Source of the DNA: CAYFQB01 sp964345225
GTDB taxonomy: Bacteria > Nitrospirota > Thermodesulfovibrionia > Thermodesulfovibrionales > UBA6898
NCBI GenBank assembly: GCA_964345225.1
Contig: CAYFQB010000021.1
Location: 42,593-106,592 of the forward strand
Direction of reading: 5' to 3'
Length of the DNA stretch: 64,000 bases
Shown here: positions 52,711 through 62,205 of the stretch, piece by piece
Position numbering within the stretch: position 1 is the stretch's first letter
How the letters are laid out: every line of letters starts with the position of its first letter
Translations under genes and position numbers: made by a program
Notes under the pieces: generated by a model
The model's database searches: none
Told to the model about the DNA's origin: nothing
What the model saw: only the letters and a program-made list of their open reading frames with translations

Positions 52711-54780
52711 ATGTTTGAATTGACCATATCAGCCATAGCATCTTTACTGTTGTTAGCCCTTTCTGTATACGTAATATTGAAAGAAAGGACAGCTGCAAAT
52801 GTTGCATTGTCCTTTGCCATATTGTTGCTTGCCTTGATCGAGGTCTTAGATCAATGTGTATTAAATCTTTCATCTGATCCCTTTGTTTTTAAGAAGGTTG
52901 CGATCTTTCTCGAGTCAATACTGCCTGTTACATTATTGTTCTTCAGCCTTACCTATTCCCGTGAAAAATTTGTTAAATCTAAACCATTCTGGTGGGCTCT
53001 TATGGCAGTAGCAATCTTGTTCCCTGCGAGCGTTGTATTTTTACCAATAGATGCCTTCTTCTATTCTCCTGACCTTCAGACAGAAAAGATGCTCTTCCTT
53101 GAAGAGGCAGGTTACTGGTTCTATATTTTAATGATGCTTTACTATGTTGCTGCACTTATTAACTTAGAAGCCACCATGTTTTTAACATCTGGTATTGAGA
53201 GATGGAGGATAAAATTTGAGTTAATTGGGATAGGAAGCATTTTAGCTGTCTTAATCTTGTATTACAGCCAAGTACTCTTATTCAGGGCGATAAATATGGA
53301 TCTGATTCCGATGCGCTCCGGCATTTTTATAATTGCAACACTTCTTTCTGGATATTCAAGGATCTTCAGAGGCAATGGTGTAAGGATTGTTGTATCCCGC
53401 TATATTCTCTACAGATCATTGACAATTCTTCTGTTAGGGATTTATTTCCTAATAATCGGGATAATCGGTGAAGGTATGAGATATCTTGAAATATCTTTCA
53501 GCAAGGATTTAACAATGTTTTTAGCATTTGTCAGTGGTATTACAATGTTCCTCATTTTCTTATCAGAAAGACTCAGAAGGAGGATTAGGGTATTTATTAG
53601 CAAGCATTTCTTTGAACATAAACATGCATACAGGGATAAGTGGCTAGAATTTACCGACAAACTTGCATTTTGTAAAAAATTAACTGATGTCTATGAGGCG
53701 ATCCTAAAAATATATATAAAAACTTTTGAATTGGACGTTGCATCACTTTATCTCTTGGATGAAAGTAAGGAAAGATACATGCCCGTTGCTCATCAACCAT
53801 ATACTGTAAATGAAGCAGAATTAAAGGCCTCTGCAGGCCTGATTTCATACTTTATTGAGCGGGGTAGGGTGTTCGATCCCCTTGGCAATGAGTATATGCC
53901 CGGTGCTGAAGAGGCATCCTTTCTTCGTCAGGTTAATTCAGGGTTAATTGTTCCTTTGATATTTAAAGAGAAGATTGAAGGCTTTGTAGTTTTTGGAAGA
54001 AATCTGACAAATGAAAAATTCATATATGAGGATTTTGACCTGATGAAAACCCTTGCACAGCAGGCAACACAGGCTATCGTTAATTTCAGACTTTCAGAGG
54101 AGCTAATTGAGACGAGAGAAGTAGCAGCTATGGCCAGAATATCATCATTTATTATACATGATATTAAAAATTTGATGTATAAAATCTCGCTCACTTTTGA
54201 TAATGCAAAAGAGTATATAGATAATCCCGAGTTTCAGGATGACATGCTTGAGACCATGAGAAATACTCTCACCAGGATGAAGAATCTTATTCAGAGATTG
54301 AAGTCGTTCCCTGAAAAACACTCACTAAATACTGAATTGGCAGATATGAATCTATTGGGCAGAGAGATGATTGAAGAGGTTATGAAGATGAGGCCTGGCG
54401 TAGAGATTTTTTTTAACGGTTCAACCGCACTTTCTATGGTTGATGTAGCAGAGATCAAAAAGGTTATATTAAATCTTATTTTAAATGCCCTTGATGCAAT
54501 TGGAGAGAAGGGCACTGTAAAAGCAGAGACAGGCACTGATGGTGATAGTATATTCCTCAAAGTCATAGATGATGGTTGTGGAACGACAGAAGATTTTATA
54601 AAGAAACACCTGTTTAAGCCTTTCAGAACCACAAAGAGAAAAGGTCTCGGCATTGGACTTTATCAGTGCAAACAGATTGTAGAGGCCCATGGAGGCTTGA
54701 TTGGAGTAGAAAGTGAGGCAGGAAGAGGCTCTGTCTTTACTGTTTATCTGCCAGCGGCAAGAGAGTTATGCAGGATTTGA
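52711..54780 (+). CDS. prsK: PEP-CTERM/XrtA-type sensor histidine kinase PrsK
   Basis: This 689-residue membrane kinase has about eight N-terminal helices (1-290), a GAF domain (about 325-465; VASLYLLDESKERYMPVA), an H box reading SSFIIHDIKNLMYK (His about residue 481), N box VILNLILNALDAI and G boxes DDGCG and KGLGIGLYQCKQIV. This layout is that of PrsK, partner of PrsR in exosortase-type exopolysaccharide systems. It overlaps the PrsR gene by 13 bp. The signal sensed is unknown. Confidence 0.88.
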   Translation: MFELTISAIASLLLLALSVYVILKERTAANVALSFAILLLALIEVLDQCVLNLSSDPFVFKKVAIFLESILPVTLLFFSLTYSREKFVKSKPFWWALMAVAILFPASVVFLPIDAFFYSPDLQTEKMLFLEEAGYWFYILMMLYYVAALINLEATMFLTSGIERWRIKFELIGIGSILAVLILYYSQVLLFRAINMDLIPMRSGIFIIATLLSGYSRIFRGNGVRIVVSRYILYRSLTILLLGIYFLIIGIIGEGMRYLEISFSKDLTMFLAFVSGITMFLIFLSERLRRRIRVFISKHFFEHKHAYRDKWLEFTDKLAFCKKLTDVYEAILKIYIKTFELDVASLYLLDESKERYMPVAHQPYTVNEAELKASAGLISYFIERGRVFDPLGNEYMPGAEEASFLRQVNSGLIVPLIFKEKIEGFVVFGRNLTNEKFIYEDFDLMKTLAQQATQAIVNFRLSEELIETREVAAMARISSFIIHDIKNLMYKISLTFDNAKEYIDNPEFQDDMLETMRNTLTRMKNLIQRLKSFPEKHSLNTELADMNLLGREMIEEVMKMRPGVEIFFNGSTALSMVDVAEIKKVILNLILNALDAIGEKGTVKAETGTDGDSIFLKVIDDGCGTTEDFIKKHLFKPFRTTKRKGLGIGLYQCKQIVEAHGGLIGVESEAGRGSVFTVYLPAARELCRI

Positions 54781-56153
54781 AGAAAATGGAAAAACTATTA
54801 ATTATTGATGACAGCAAAGAGATAAGAAAACAGCTCAAATGGGGGCTTGGTAAGGAGTATACTGTAGTTTTTGCGTGTAACAGAAAAGAGGCAGTTTCTC
54901 TCTGTAGAAAATATAACCCTAAAGTAGTGATACTCGATTTGAAGATGCCACCCAATGAGGATGTTACAGATGAAGGTTTTATATGCCTTGAGGAGATATT
55001 GAAGAACAAACCACTTGCAAAGGTTATAGTAATAACTGGAAACGAAGAAAGGGAAAGTGCACTCAAGGCTGTTAAGAAAGGGGCTTATGATTATTACCAG
55101 AAACCAGTAGACCTAAATGAATTAAAAATTGTTGTAAACAGGGCCTTTCATCTCTATAACATTGAAGAGGAGAACCGAAGATTTACACTTAATAAAGAGG
55201 ATGCAGTAATGTATGGTATATTAGGGCAAAGCCCTGAGATGTTAAATGTCTTCTTAACCATCAGAAAAGTAGTTTCTTCTGATGTCTCTGTATTAATTCA
55301 GGGTGAAAGCGGGACAGGCAAGGAACTGGTTGCAAAGGCAATACATTTAATGAGTCTGAGGAAAGATGGGTCTTTTGTTCCTATCGACTGTAGCGCAATA
55401 CCAGAAAATCTACTTGAGTCAGAACTTTTCGGATATGAAAAGGGTGCTTTTACAGGTGCATATGCCCAGGTTCAAGGTAAGTTTGAATATGCACATAAGG
55501 GAACCCTCTTTCTTGATGAGATAGGCGAACTACCTATCCACCTGCAGGTAAAGCTGCTCAGGTTTCTGCAGGAGAAGAGCGTTCAGCGGGTAGGTGGCAG
55601 AGAATATATACAAGTAGACGCAAGAGTCATTGCAGCATCAAATACAGATATAAAAAAGGCAATTCAAGAGGAAAGATTCAGGGAAGATCTTTATTACAGA
55701 ATATGTGTTATAACCATTAATCTTCCGCCATTAAGAGATAGAGGTGAAGATATATTATTACTTTCAAACCTCTTTTTAAGGAGGTATAGTGAAGAATTTA
55801 ATAAAAAGGTGAGAGGATTCAGTGCTTCTTCTATAGAATTTCTGGAATCATATAAATGGCCTGGAAATGTAAGAGAACTTGAAAACAGGATACAAAGGGC
55901 TGTTCTCATGGCCGGATCAGCATTGATAAATCCCCATGACCTTGGTTTTACGGAAGACCCTGCAAGACAAAAGATTGTCCATAAAGAAGGTATGACATTG
56001 AAAGAGGTAAGGGATAAGGTTCAAAGAAACATGGTAATCTCTGCAATTGATAAGCATGATGGCAATATTGCGCGTGCTGCTGTAGAACTGGGAGTAAGTA
56101 GGCCAACACTATATGACCTTTTAAAAAAACATGGTCTTTATAATAACAAGTAA
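54768..56153 (+). CDS. prsR: PEP-CTERM/XrtA-type sigma-54 response regulator PrsR
   Basis: This 461-residue protein has a receiver (LLIIDDSKEIRKQLKWGL, phosphoacceptor in VVILDLKMPP), an AAA+ domain (GESGTGKELVAKAIH; ESELFGYEKGAFTGAYAQ with the GAFTGA loop; GTLFLDEIGEL) and a Fis-type HTH (NIARAAVELGVSRPTLYDLLKKH). Together with PrsK it activates sigma-54 promoters of polysaccharide/PEP-CTERM genes. Sigma-54 sites at 10554 and 13400 are possible targets, shared with the NtrC-type regulator at 11708. Confidence 0.92.
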   Translation: MQDLKKMEKLLIIDDSKEIRKQLKWGLGKEYTVVFACNRKEAVSLCRKYNPKVVILDLKMPPNEDVTDEGFICLEEILKNKPLAKVIVITGNEERESALKAVKKGAYDYYQKPVDLNELKIVVNRAFHLYNIEEENRRFTLNKEDAVMYGILGQSPEMLNVFLTIRKVVSSDVSVLIQGESGTGKELVAKAIHLMSLRKDGSFVPIDCSAIPENLLESELFGYEKGAFTGAYAQVQGKFEYAHKGTLFLDEIGELPIHLQVKLLRFLQEKSVQRVGGREYIQVDARVIAASNTDIKKAIQEERFREDLYYRICVITINLPPLRDRGEDILLLSNLFLRRYSEEFNKKVRGFSASSIEFLESYKWPGNVRELENRIQRAVLMAGSALINPHDLGFTEDPARQKIVHKEGMTLKEVRDKVQRNMVISAIDKHDGNIARAAVELGVSRPTLYDLLKKHGLYNNK

Positions 56154-56210
56154 AGATTGACAGGTTTTGATGATTCTATATTTCGAATGTCAAAGTGAAA
56201 CCGGCATTTT

Positions 56211-58478
56211 TTAAAAAAAGTTTACTACTTCTTCAAAGGCCTTGACGACCTTCGGGTCATAGATAGAACCTGAACCTTTCTTAATCTCCTTTAATGCATT
56301 ATCCTTTGTAAGAGCCTTTCTATATGGTCTTTCAGTGATCATTGCACAAAAGGCATCTGCAACAGAGAGAACCCTTGATATGAAGGGTATCTCCTCACCT
56401 TTCAACCTCTCTGGATAACCCGTTCCATCGTATTTTTCATGGTGGTAAAGTATCGCCTTCTTAACGTCCTCAGAAAATTCAAATTTATTTATTAAATCAA
56501 CAGCGGTATAAGGATGAATCCGTAGAGAAGTGGTCTCTGACGGTAAAAGTTCTTTCTTGTTCAGTATATCTTCATCAACAAGAGCAAGACCTATATCATA
56601 TATCATGGAGATGTAGAGAGCCAGTTTTTTGGCCTCCTCACTTGCTTCAAGTTTGTCCATAATCATGTTCATTAAATCCTGAAGAATGCTGTCTTTCTTG
56701 CGGTATTTTTTCTTGGCAGTGAGAAGACTGTCCAAGGATGTTATGAACTGATTGAAATCACCTTCTCTGCACTCACTTGAGTAAAGTGTTTCGATAAAAT
56801 GTGAGATTCTTTCGCTTACTACAGAAGCGATGTGCAGATCCCGCTCTGTAAAGGATTCAGATGATTTTTTGTTGTTCAGATTAACTACACCTACTACTCT
56901 ATCATTAATCTTCAGTGGTACTGAGAGGAGGGATTTTGTATTATACTGGGGAATACTTTTTCTTTTGAAGCGAGTATCATCCTCGACATTATCTATTAAC
57001 AATGGCCTGCCTTCAAGTGCAACCCGTCCAGCGATACTGTCGCCAATCTTTATTCTTGTCCGTTTTATCACCTCCTCATCCAGTCCTATTGCGCTATTTA
57101 TCGAGAGAGTACCTGTCAATTCATCGGTAAGCATTATCGAACATATATTCAGGTACAGCAGATCAGCGATAAACTCATTAAACATTGTCATAGTAGTATC
57201 AATGACAGCTTCTATCTTCTGTCTTGTACTCTTAGGAATTGCGACGGAGACAACAAAGGTATCATCTTTATTTTCTGCATTCAGATCCCACCTGTGAATT
57301 TTTGATATCCTATAAGCAAGATAAAGCTTTAATCTTTTTTCTCGATGATTTTTATGAAACATGGTTTTTGAGTCAAAGAGATTTGGCATCAAATACGATG
57401 GCAGACTTCTCGAAATAATTAGATTTATATTTACATAATCATTTTCATTAACAGTGATTCCTATAGAGTCACCCTTCTCAATGTACTCGATTAATCCCTC
57501 TATCAAATTAATAAAGAACTGGGCAATCCTTATCTTGTCCCCAACAATACTTGATAAATTTTCTTTAATATCTAACTTCAGAGTTAGATTTTTTCTTGTA
57601 AGTGATGTTTTTAGCAAGGTTGAGTTTAATATCTCATTAAGAAAATCTGGAAGATTTATAATAGATTTTTTTATAATTTGTGTATTATCTTCAAGCCTTT
57701 GAAAGTCAAGCAAATTTTCAACAGTGGTTATAAGTTTGTTCGTCTCAGTCGAGATAATATCATAGAATTCCTTTGTGTGAATAGCACTTAGTTTTTCAGA
57801 CCGCTTTAAACAGTATATAGCGCCTTTAATTGAATTGAGAGGTGAGCGAAGTTCATGTGAGACACGGGTAATGAATTCTGTCTTCATAACATCGGTATCT
57901 ATAAGTTTTCTGTTTATTTCTTCAAGATCGGCAGCCTTAGCCTTAAACTGAGACATTATAAAAACATTTTCAAGGGTGATAGCTGCCTGATTTGCAATGA
58001 TCTTTAGAAGGGCAAATTCATCATCTGTAAAAGGCATATTATCTTTCTTATCATTAATATTGAGTATACCAAGTAATCTTTTTTTGCTTATAAGAGGGCA
58101 TGAAATGAACGATTTTGTCTTGTAACGATCCCTTTTTATATCTTTAAAATCCTTATCATTCTCAATATCCTCAACAAGGACAGGGAGTCTATTCTTGGCA
58201 ACAGTACCTGCAATTCCTTCGCCTATTTTAACTCTGTATGAATTGACGAGTTGAATATCAATGCCCCTTGCTGCATGGATATACAATTCTCCTTGTTCGT
58301 TAATTAACATCAGTGAGCCCTTTTCCGCGTTAGTATAGTTTATCGCAAGGTCGAGGATAAGGTTTGCTATGGAGCTGATATTGTCTGTAGCAACTATAGC
58401 GGTGGAGATCTCTTGAAGGATTGAGAACTTCTTCTCGATGAGATCTTGGTTTTCCATTACACGACTATTATCAGTCAT
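56211..58478 (-). CDS. GAF-HisKA-(degenerate HATPase)-GAF-HD-GYP-like chimera
   Basis: This 755-residue soluble protein has the order GAF (20-175; GEGIAGTVAKNRLPVLVEDI), HisKA with intact His (FITRVSHELRSPLNSIKGA, about residue 212), a HATPase-like region with the second N-box Asn and the G boxes gone (FFINLIEGLIEYIEKG), a second GAF (about 430-560; GDSIAGRVALEGRPLLIDNV) and a C-terminal HD-GYP-like domain (about 610-755). The latter keeps ILYHHEKYDGTGYPERLKG and RPYR, but the HD dyad is YD (SMIYDIG). It thus merges a signal-receiving kinase with a c-di-GMP phosphodiesterase-like end, both probably impaired. It is convergent with prsR. Confidence 0.82.
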   Translation of the reverse strand: MTDNSRVMENQDLIEKKFSILQEISTAIVATDNISSIANLILDLAINYTNAEKGSLMLINEQGELYIHAARGIDIQLVNSYRVKIGEGIAGTVAKNRLPVLVEDIENDKDFKDIKRDRYKTKSFISCPLISKKRLLGILNINDKKDNMPFTDDEFALLKIIANQAAITLENVFIMSQFKAKAADLEEINRKLIDTDVMKTEFITRVSHELRSPLNSIKGAIYCLKRSEKLSAIHTKEFYDIISTETNKLITTVENLLDFQRLEDNTQIIKKSIINLPDFLNEILNSTLLKTSLTRKNLTLKLDIKENLSSIVGDKIRIAQFFINLIEGLIEYIEKGDSIGITVNENDYVNINLIISRSLPSYLMPNLFDSKTMFHKNHREKRLKLYLAYRISKIHRWDLNAENKDDTFVVSVAIPKSTRQKIEAVIDTTMTMFNEFIADLLYLNICSIMLTDELTGTLSINSAIGLDEEVIKRTRIKIGDSIAGRVALEGRPLLIDNVEDDTRFKRKSIPQYNTKSLLSVPLKINDRVVGVVNLNNKKSSESFTERDLHIASVVSERISHFIETLYSSECREGDFNQFITSLDSLLTAKKKYRKKDSILQDLMNMIMDKLEASEEAKKLALYISMIYDIGLALVDEDILNKKELLPSETTSLRIHPYTAVDLINKFEFSEDVKKAILYHHEKYDGTGYPERLKGEEIPFISRVLSVADAFCAMITERPYRKALTKDNALKEIKKGSGSIYDPKVVKAFEEVVNFF

Positions 58479-59537
58479 TTGAGTCTGTGGTGATTAAATT
58501 TTTTAATGTTTTTCGAAACTATATTACCCTGTTTTTTATCTCAATTTTGATGTTGTAAATATTTACAGCACCCAATAATTTTCTGACTGCCATTATACTG
58601 ATCAATTGAGCTCCCTTTTGGTTAAAGGAAATTTTATTATTCCAGTAGACCCTAACGTATTTGAAATTATAAATCATAAAATGGATAGCAAAACTTATAC
58701 CAAAATCAAGAAATAATACCCTTTCAGATAAAAAAAATTTTCAAGGAAGTCTATAATGATAAAGGCATCTTCTTTATTTAAATTTACCTATAATTAAATG
58801 ATATTTTTATTATTTTTTGTTCAAATGCAATGTTTGTGACAATAGTAATTCTGCCTTTGTAATTCATAATATTAAAAGTAATAGTATCAATAGAAACTTT
58901 TAATTTATAGAATCTTAAAAGTGTAAAGTATGCAGATTTTTTTGTCGAAAATCTTTACATTATCTTTAATTAATGTAGATAATTCCATTTTGACAACCTT
59001 ATTTTCTTCTGGTATTCTTTTATATATTTATGAAGATGTTTAAGCTTGATTTTTAAAATACCTGCCTGTATGGCATCAAGTCTTCCATTATAACCTTCTA
59101 TATCATGATAATATTTTTTTGCAACTTCTCTTTAAGTGAATACTCTTAAAAAGAATATGCCCTTAATCTTTTACGATTGAGCTGCTGCTGACATTTTTGG
59201 CTTTTTATAACATTAAAAATAATATTCATCAGAAGTGAAATAATTTATAATTATTGTTGTCAAAAATATGATAATGTTACTATTATTTCATATTAATAAA
59301 ATTACATTATATGTAATATATAAGCTATTTAATTTAAGTACTGACGTATAATGTATTTTTGGCGTTTCAATTTATTCAGAATGTTCTGTGCTATTATGAT
59401 ATGAGCGTCTACTTTTTATATTCGAGAAGTTTTTTAGAGACAAAGATAAAAAAAATAGAATTTCTGTAGGATTGCAATATAAATAAAGTTAAACTTTAAG
59501 TTAATAGCTTTATCTCCCTGATAAACAAGGAAAATAA
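58479..59537. other. Long AT-rich region without recognisable genes
   Basis: About 1.06 kb of very AT-rich DNA with no coding frame I can support on either strand and no evident RNA gene or terminator. It separates the divergent GAF/HD-GYP-like gene from the UbiA-type gene. It may hold long promoters, an sRNA or a decayed insertion; I see nothing decisive. Confidence 0.4.
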
Positions 59538-60398
59538 ATGAATATAATAATTCAAAAGATTTCTGTTTACCTGAGAATGATCAAGTTTTCTCATTCGATT
59601 TTTGCCCTTCCTTTTGCCTTTACTTCAGCCATAATCGCTGCGTCGGGTATACCGACATTAAGGCAGATTTTCTGGATAATAGTTGCTATGGTTGGAGCAA
59701 GGTCAGGGGCTATGGGTTTAAACAGGATAATTGACAGAAAGATTGACAGTGCCAATCCACGTACTTCTTCAAGGGAGTTGCCAAGGGGCTTATTGGGTAT
59801 AGGTGAAGCATCTGTTTTTATCATGGCATCATTCAGCTTTTTAATTTTGGCTGCATATATGTTAAATCCGTTATGCTTGAAATTGTCTCCCGTTGCTCTT
59901 GTCTTACTTTTCTTTTACTCTTTTACCAAGAGGTTTACCTGGTTAACTCATTTTGTTCTTGGACTTGCTATATCAGCAGCTCCACTAGGTGCATGGATAG
60001 CTGTGAAGGGTACTTTTGATATCGAAATAGTTATACTTGGAGTTGCTGTGATCTTCTGGCTTGCAGGATTTGACGTATTGTATGCCCTTCAGGATTTGGA
60101 TTTTGATAAAAGGTATGGACTTTACTCTATCCCGCGTAGATTCGGTATCAGAAAATCTCTTCATTTATCCAGAATTTTTCATGTAATTACCTATATACTT
60201 CTTGTTACTACCGGAATAATATTTAAACTTGGAGGTTTTTACTGGACGGGCATGTTTATTATTGCTGGCCTGTTTTTATACGAACATTCACTCGTGAAAG
60301 AAGATGATCTAAGCAGACTTGATATGGCTTTTTTCAACATGAACGGATATATTAGTATGACAGTCTTCATCTTTACTTTAATGGATTTTGTTTTGTGA
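59538..60398 (+). CDS. UbiA-family prenyltransferase (MqnP/UbiA type)
   Basis: This 286-residue membrane enzyme has about nine helices with both Asp-rich motifs: NRIIDRKIDSANPRTSSREL (near 73-92) and ALQDLDFDKRYGLYSIPRRFG (near 183-203). It transfers a polyprenyl chain to an aromatic acid. The coupled UbiX-type gene overlaps it by 4 bp. In anaerobes such a pair commonly belongs to the futalosine menaquinone route (MqnP with a UbiX/UbiD decarboxylase), but ubiquinone-type 4-hydroxybenzoate prenylation cannot be excluded from sequence alone. Quinone supply fits the cytochrome gene at 5795. Confidence 0.9.
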   Translation: MNIIIQKISVYLRMIKFSHSIFALPFAFTSAIIAASGIPTLRQIFWIIVAMVGARSGAMGLNRIIDRKIDSANPRTSSRELPRGLLGIGEASVFIMASFSFLILAAYMLNPLCLKLSPVALVLLFFYSFTKRFTWLTHFVLGLAISAAPLGAWIAVKGTFDIEIVILGVAVIFWLAGFDVLYALQDLDFDKRYGLYSIPRRFGIRKSLHLSRIFHVITYILLVTTGIIFKLGGFYWTGMFIIAGLFLYEHSLVKEDDLSRLDMAFFNMNGYISMTVFIFTLMDFVL

Positions 60399-60991
60399 AA
60401 AGATATATATTTGCAATAACAGGAGCAAGTGGCTCGATTATAGGGATCAGGATATTGAAGGAGCTCGTTGGGATTGCCGAGATCCATATGGTAGTATCAT
60501 CTCCGTCATTTTCAATTATTCATAATGAAGCAGGCATTGACTGGAATGGTACAACAGAAGGGGATATCCAAAAAAAGATAAGAAAGTTTTTCCAGTCGAA
60601 CAGGATTTTTTACTATAAAGAAAGCAATTTTAACGCACCTATATCGAGCGGTTCTTTTAAAACCGAAGGGATGTTTATTGTCCCATGTTCTATGAAGAGT
60701 CTTGCCGGAATTGCAAATGGATATGCAAACAGTCTGATTGAACGTGCAGCAGATGTCACAATTAAGGAGGGACGGCCGTTGATTGTATCACCAAGAGAAA
60801 TGCCTTTCAGTGCAATTCATCTTGAAAATATGCTGAAACTTGCTCGGTTGGGCGTTAAGATCGTACCTCCGGTTATGGGCTTCTATCATGAGCCTAAAAG
60901 CATAAATGATTTGGTCGATTTTGTTGCAGGTAAAATTATTGATGCCATGGGAATAGATAAAGATATATATAAGCGCTGGGGAACGAAATAG
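60395..60991 (+). CDS. ubiX: Flavin prenyltransferase UbiX
   Basis: This 198-residue flavoprotein has ITGASGSIIGIRILKEL (residues 8-24), SSPSFSIIHNEAG, IVPCSMKSLAGIANGYANSLIERAADV, PLIVSPREMPFSAIHLENMLKLARLG and VVPP-like IVPPVMGFYH. UbiX makes prenylated FMN for UbiD-family decarboxylases of quinone synthesis. The start GTG 60395 overlaps the UbiA-type stop, so translation is coupled. The sequence is complete at normal length. No UbiD is in the window. Confidence 0.92.
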   Translation: MKRYIFAITGASGSIIGIRILKELVGIAEIHMVVSSPSFSIIHNEAGIDWNGTTEGDIQKKIRKFFQSNRIFYYKESNFNAPISSGSFKTEGMFIVPCSMKSLAGIANGYANSLIERAADVTIKEGRPLIVSPREMPFSAIHLENMLKLARLGVKIVPPVMGFYHEPKSINDLVDFVAGKIIDAMGIDKDIYKRWGTK

Positions 60992-61122
60992 AACTTATTT
61001 CTCCCAGACGAATCCTTACATATCGGGTCATCCAACACATATATTTTTATAAAGTATTGATAAGCAGGACTGACCTTCGCTTGCTACGATATTTTTCGAC
61101 TGTTCTAAAGCTCATTTTGCTA

Positions 61123-61172
61123 CAGCCTCGAAACTCGTCCCGAAGTTTCGGGACTTAGACACTCGAGGCTGT
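61123..61172. repeat. Nested palindrome (REP-like)
   Basis: Outer arms CAGCCTCGA (61123-61131) and TCGAGGCTG (61163-61171) enclose the perfect palindrome GTCCCGAAGTTTCGGGAC (61137-61154). TCCCGA...TCGGGA cores recur at 62177-62192 and 62565-62578. The 60992-61355 gap shows no gene. Confidence 0.65.
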
Positions 61173-61355
61173 GGCCGCTTCATTTAGCTAAGAACTGTGA
61201 CCGAAAAACATCTGATGCCGCTCAAGCCAAATCCTGCTTATTTCTATTGACTATTGACTGTTGATAATTAATAAATGACAATGACTTTAACTGGGCGGAG
61301 CTAACGATATGATCTATCTCATATAAATTATTTTTAGATTTGGTAAGATATAATT

Positions 61356-61601
61356 ATGATGTTTAAGGAAAGCTGTCCAGGAAGCCGGGAAATAAGAACA
61401 CCTTATCCTGAAGAAGTTAGGTGTTTTTGGTGTGATAAAATAAACGAGATTTGGACTGATGAGGTCGAAACAGATTGCAAGAAATGCGGCAAGAAAGTAA
61501 CGCGTGAAATGAGACCCTCATGTATTGAATGGTGTCCAGCTGCAAAAGAATGTGTAGGGGCGGAAAAATACGAAAGGCTGATGAAATCAATAAAACATTA
61601 G
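61356..61601 (+). CDS. Small Cys-rich protein, probable Zn-binding
   Basis: This 81-residue protein has two CxxC pairs (CFWCDK and CKKCGKK, about residues 22-46) and a C-terminal CIEWCPAAKECVGAEKYERL. The first two pairs look like one zinc ribbon; the CxxxCxxxxxC tail is unusual. I recognise the type from anaerobe genomes but know no function. It starts with two Met codons at 61356. A bidirectional-looking terminator follows and separates it from cspA on the other strand. Confidence 0.7.
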   Translation: MMFKESCPGSREIRTPYPEEVRCFWCDKINEIWTDEVETDCKKCGKKVTREMRPSCIEWCPAAKECVGAEKYERLMKSIKH

Positions 61602-61612
61602 TCTTTCAGATA

Positions 61613-61643
61613 AAAAGCCCCTTAATGTATTTAAAGGGGCTAT
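61613..61643 (-). terminator. Intrinsic terminator (cspA side)
   Basis: AGCCCCTTAA and TTAAAGGGGCT form an 11-bp-class stem at about 61617-61642. On the minus strand it is followed by TTTTT, so it terminates cspA; A-rich DNA on the other side may also let it act for the plus-strand gene ending at 61601. Confidence 0.8.
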
Positions 61644-61661
61644 AACTATAAAATTAGAATC

Positions 61662-61862
61662 TTAAGCTTTTGTTACGTTTACAGCTTTAAGTCCTTTAGG
61701 CCCTTCTGCAATCTCAAAATTCACTGTCTGGCCTGCAGCAAGGGTTTTAAAACCTTCAGACTTTATTTCTGAGTAATGGACAAAGATATCCACACCATCT
61801 TCCTTTGTAATAAATCCATAGCCTTTGGTTTCATTAAACCACTTTACTGTACCTTTTTGCAT
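61662..61862 (-). CDS. cspA: Cold-shock protein (CspA family)
   Basis: This 66-residue single CSD domain has MQKGTVKWFNETKGYGFITK with RNP1 KGYGFI, RNP2 VDIFVHYSEI, and the family ending PKGLKAVNVTKA. It binds single-stranded RNA/DNA and acts as an RNA chaperone in the cytoplasm. A strong ribosome-binding site AGGAGG lies 10-15 bases upstream on the minus strand. It is monocistronic with a terminator directly downstream. The upstream 61863-62078 region may include a structured leader but I could not define it. Confidence 0.96.
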   Translation of the reverse strand: MQKGTVKWFNETKGYGFITKEDGVDIFVHYSEIKSEGFKTLAAGQTVNFEIAEGPKGLKAVNVTKA

Positions 61863-62078
61863 TTAAAAATATAACCTCCTGAGTTTTAATTTGAAGATTT
61901 ACAGAAGGCAAGTACAAAGAAATCCACAAAGAGCATAGTCTTCGGTGATTCAATGTTTACTGCAATACTTCCGAAACTTCGCGATAATTATTACATATTG
62001 AATGTAAATAGGTCAAGAATAATTTGGTTGCAGATAAATTGATTACAGGGTTATTTATTGAACTCCCTAGAGAATGAA

Positions 62079-62145
62079 CTGACACGTAAAGTTCACTATG
62101 TTCTCCACGTGTCAGCACGTGATCCCAAAGGGATTTTACGTGCTG
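62079..62145. repeat. Two adjoining long hairpins
   Basis: CTGACACGT (62079-62087) pairs with ACGTGTCAG (62107-62115). CAGCACGT (62113-62120) pairs with ACGTGCTG (62138-62145) and encloses ATCCC-AAA-GGGAT. The second hairpin ends exactly at the CCA end of a broken tRNA-Asp copy (62144). They could be transposition or termination structures. Confidence 0.6.
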
Positions 62146-62205
62146 GCGGGGCGGACGGGAATTGAACCCGCGACCTTCCCGACTTGTCGGGACGTTCTAA
62201 CCGGG
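62144..62205 (-). pseudogene. Truncated tRNA-Asp copy with palindrome instead of anticodon arm
   Basis: On the minus strand CCCGGTTAGAACG, then GGTCGCGGGTTCAATTCCCG through to CCGCCCCGCCA, are identical to the intact tRNA-Asp at 62457. The anticodon arm is replaced by TCCCGACAAGTCGGGA, a perfect palindrome (62177-62192). The 5' acceptor and most of the D arm are missing and merge with the end of the GIY-YIG gene. It cannot be a functional tRNA. Confidence 0.85.

Noticed and set aside
56830..57297. Plus-strand open frame of 155 codons
   Set aside because: It is antisense to the GAF/kinase/HD-GYP-like gene and Ser-rich, typical of a shadow frame.
58479..59537. Hidden gene or RNA in the 1-kb AT-rich gap
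   Set aside because: All frames are short and interrupted; no stable hairpin with T tract or riboswitch core was found by eye.
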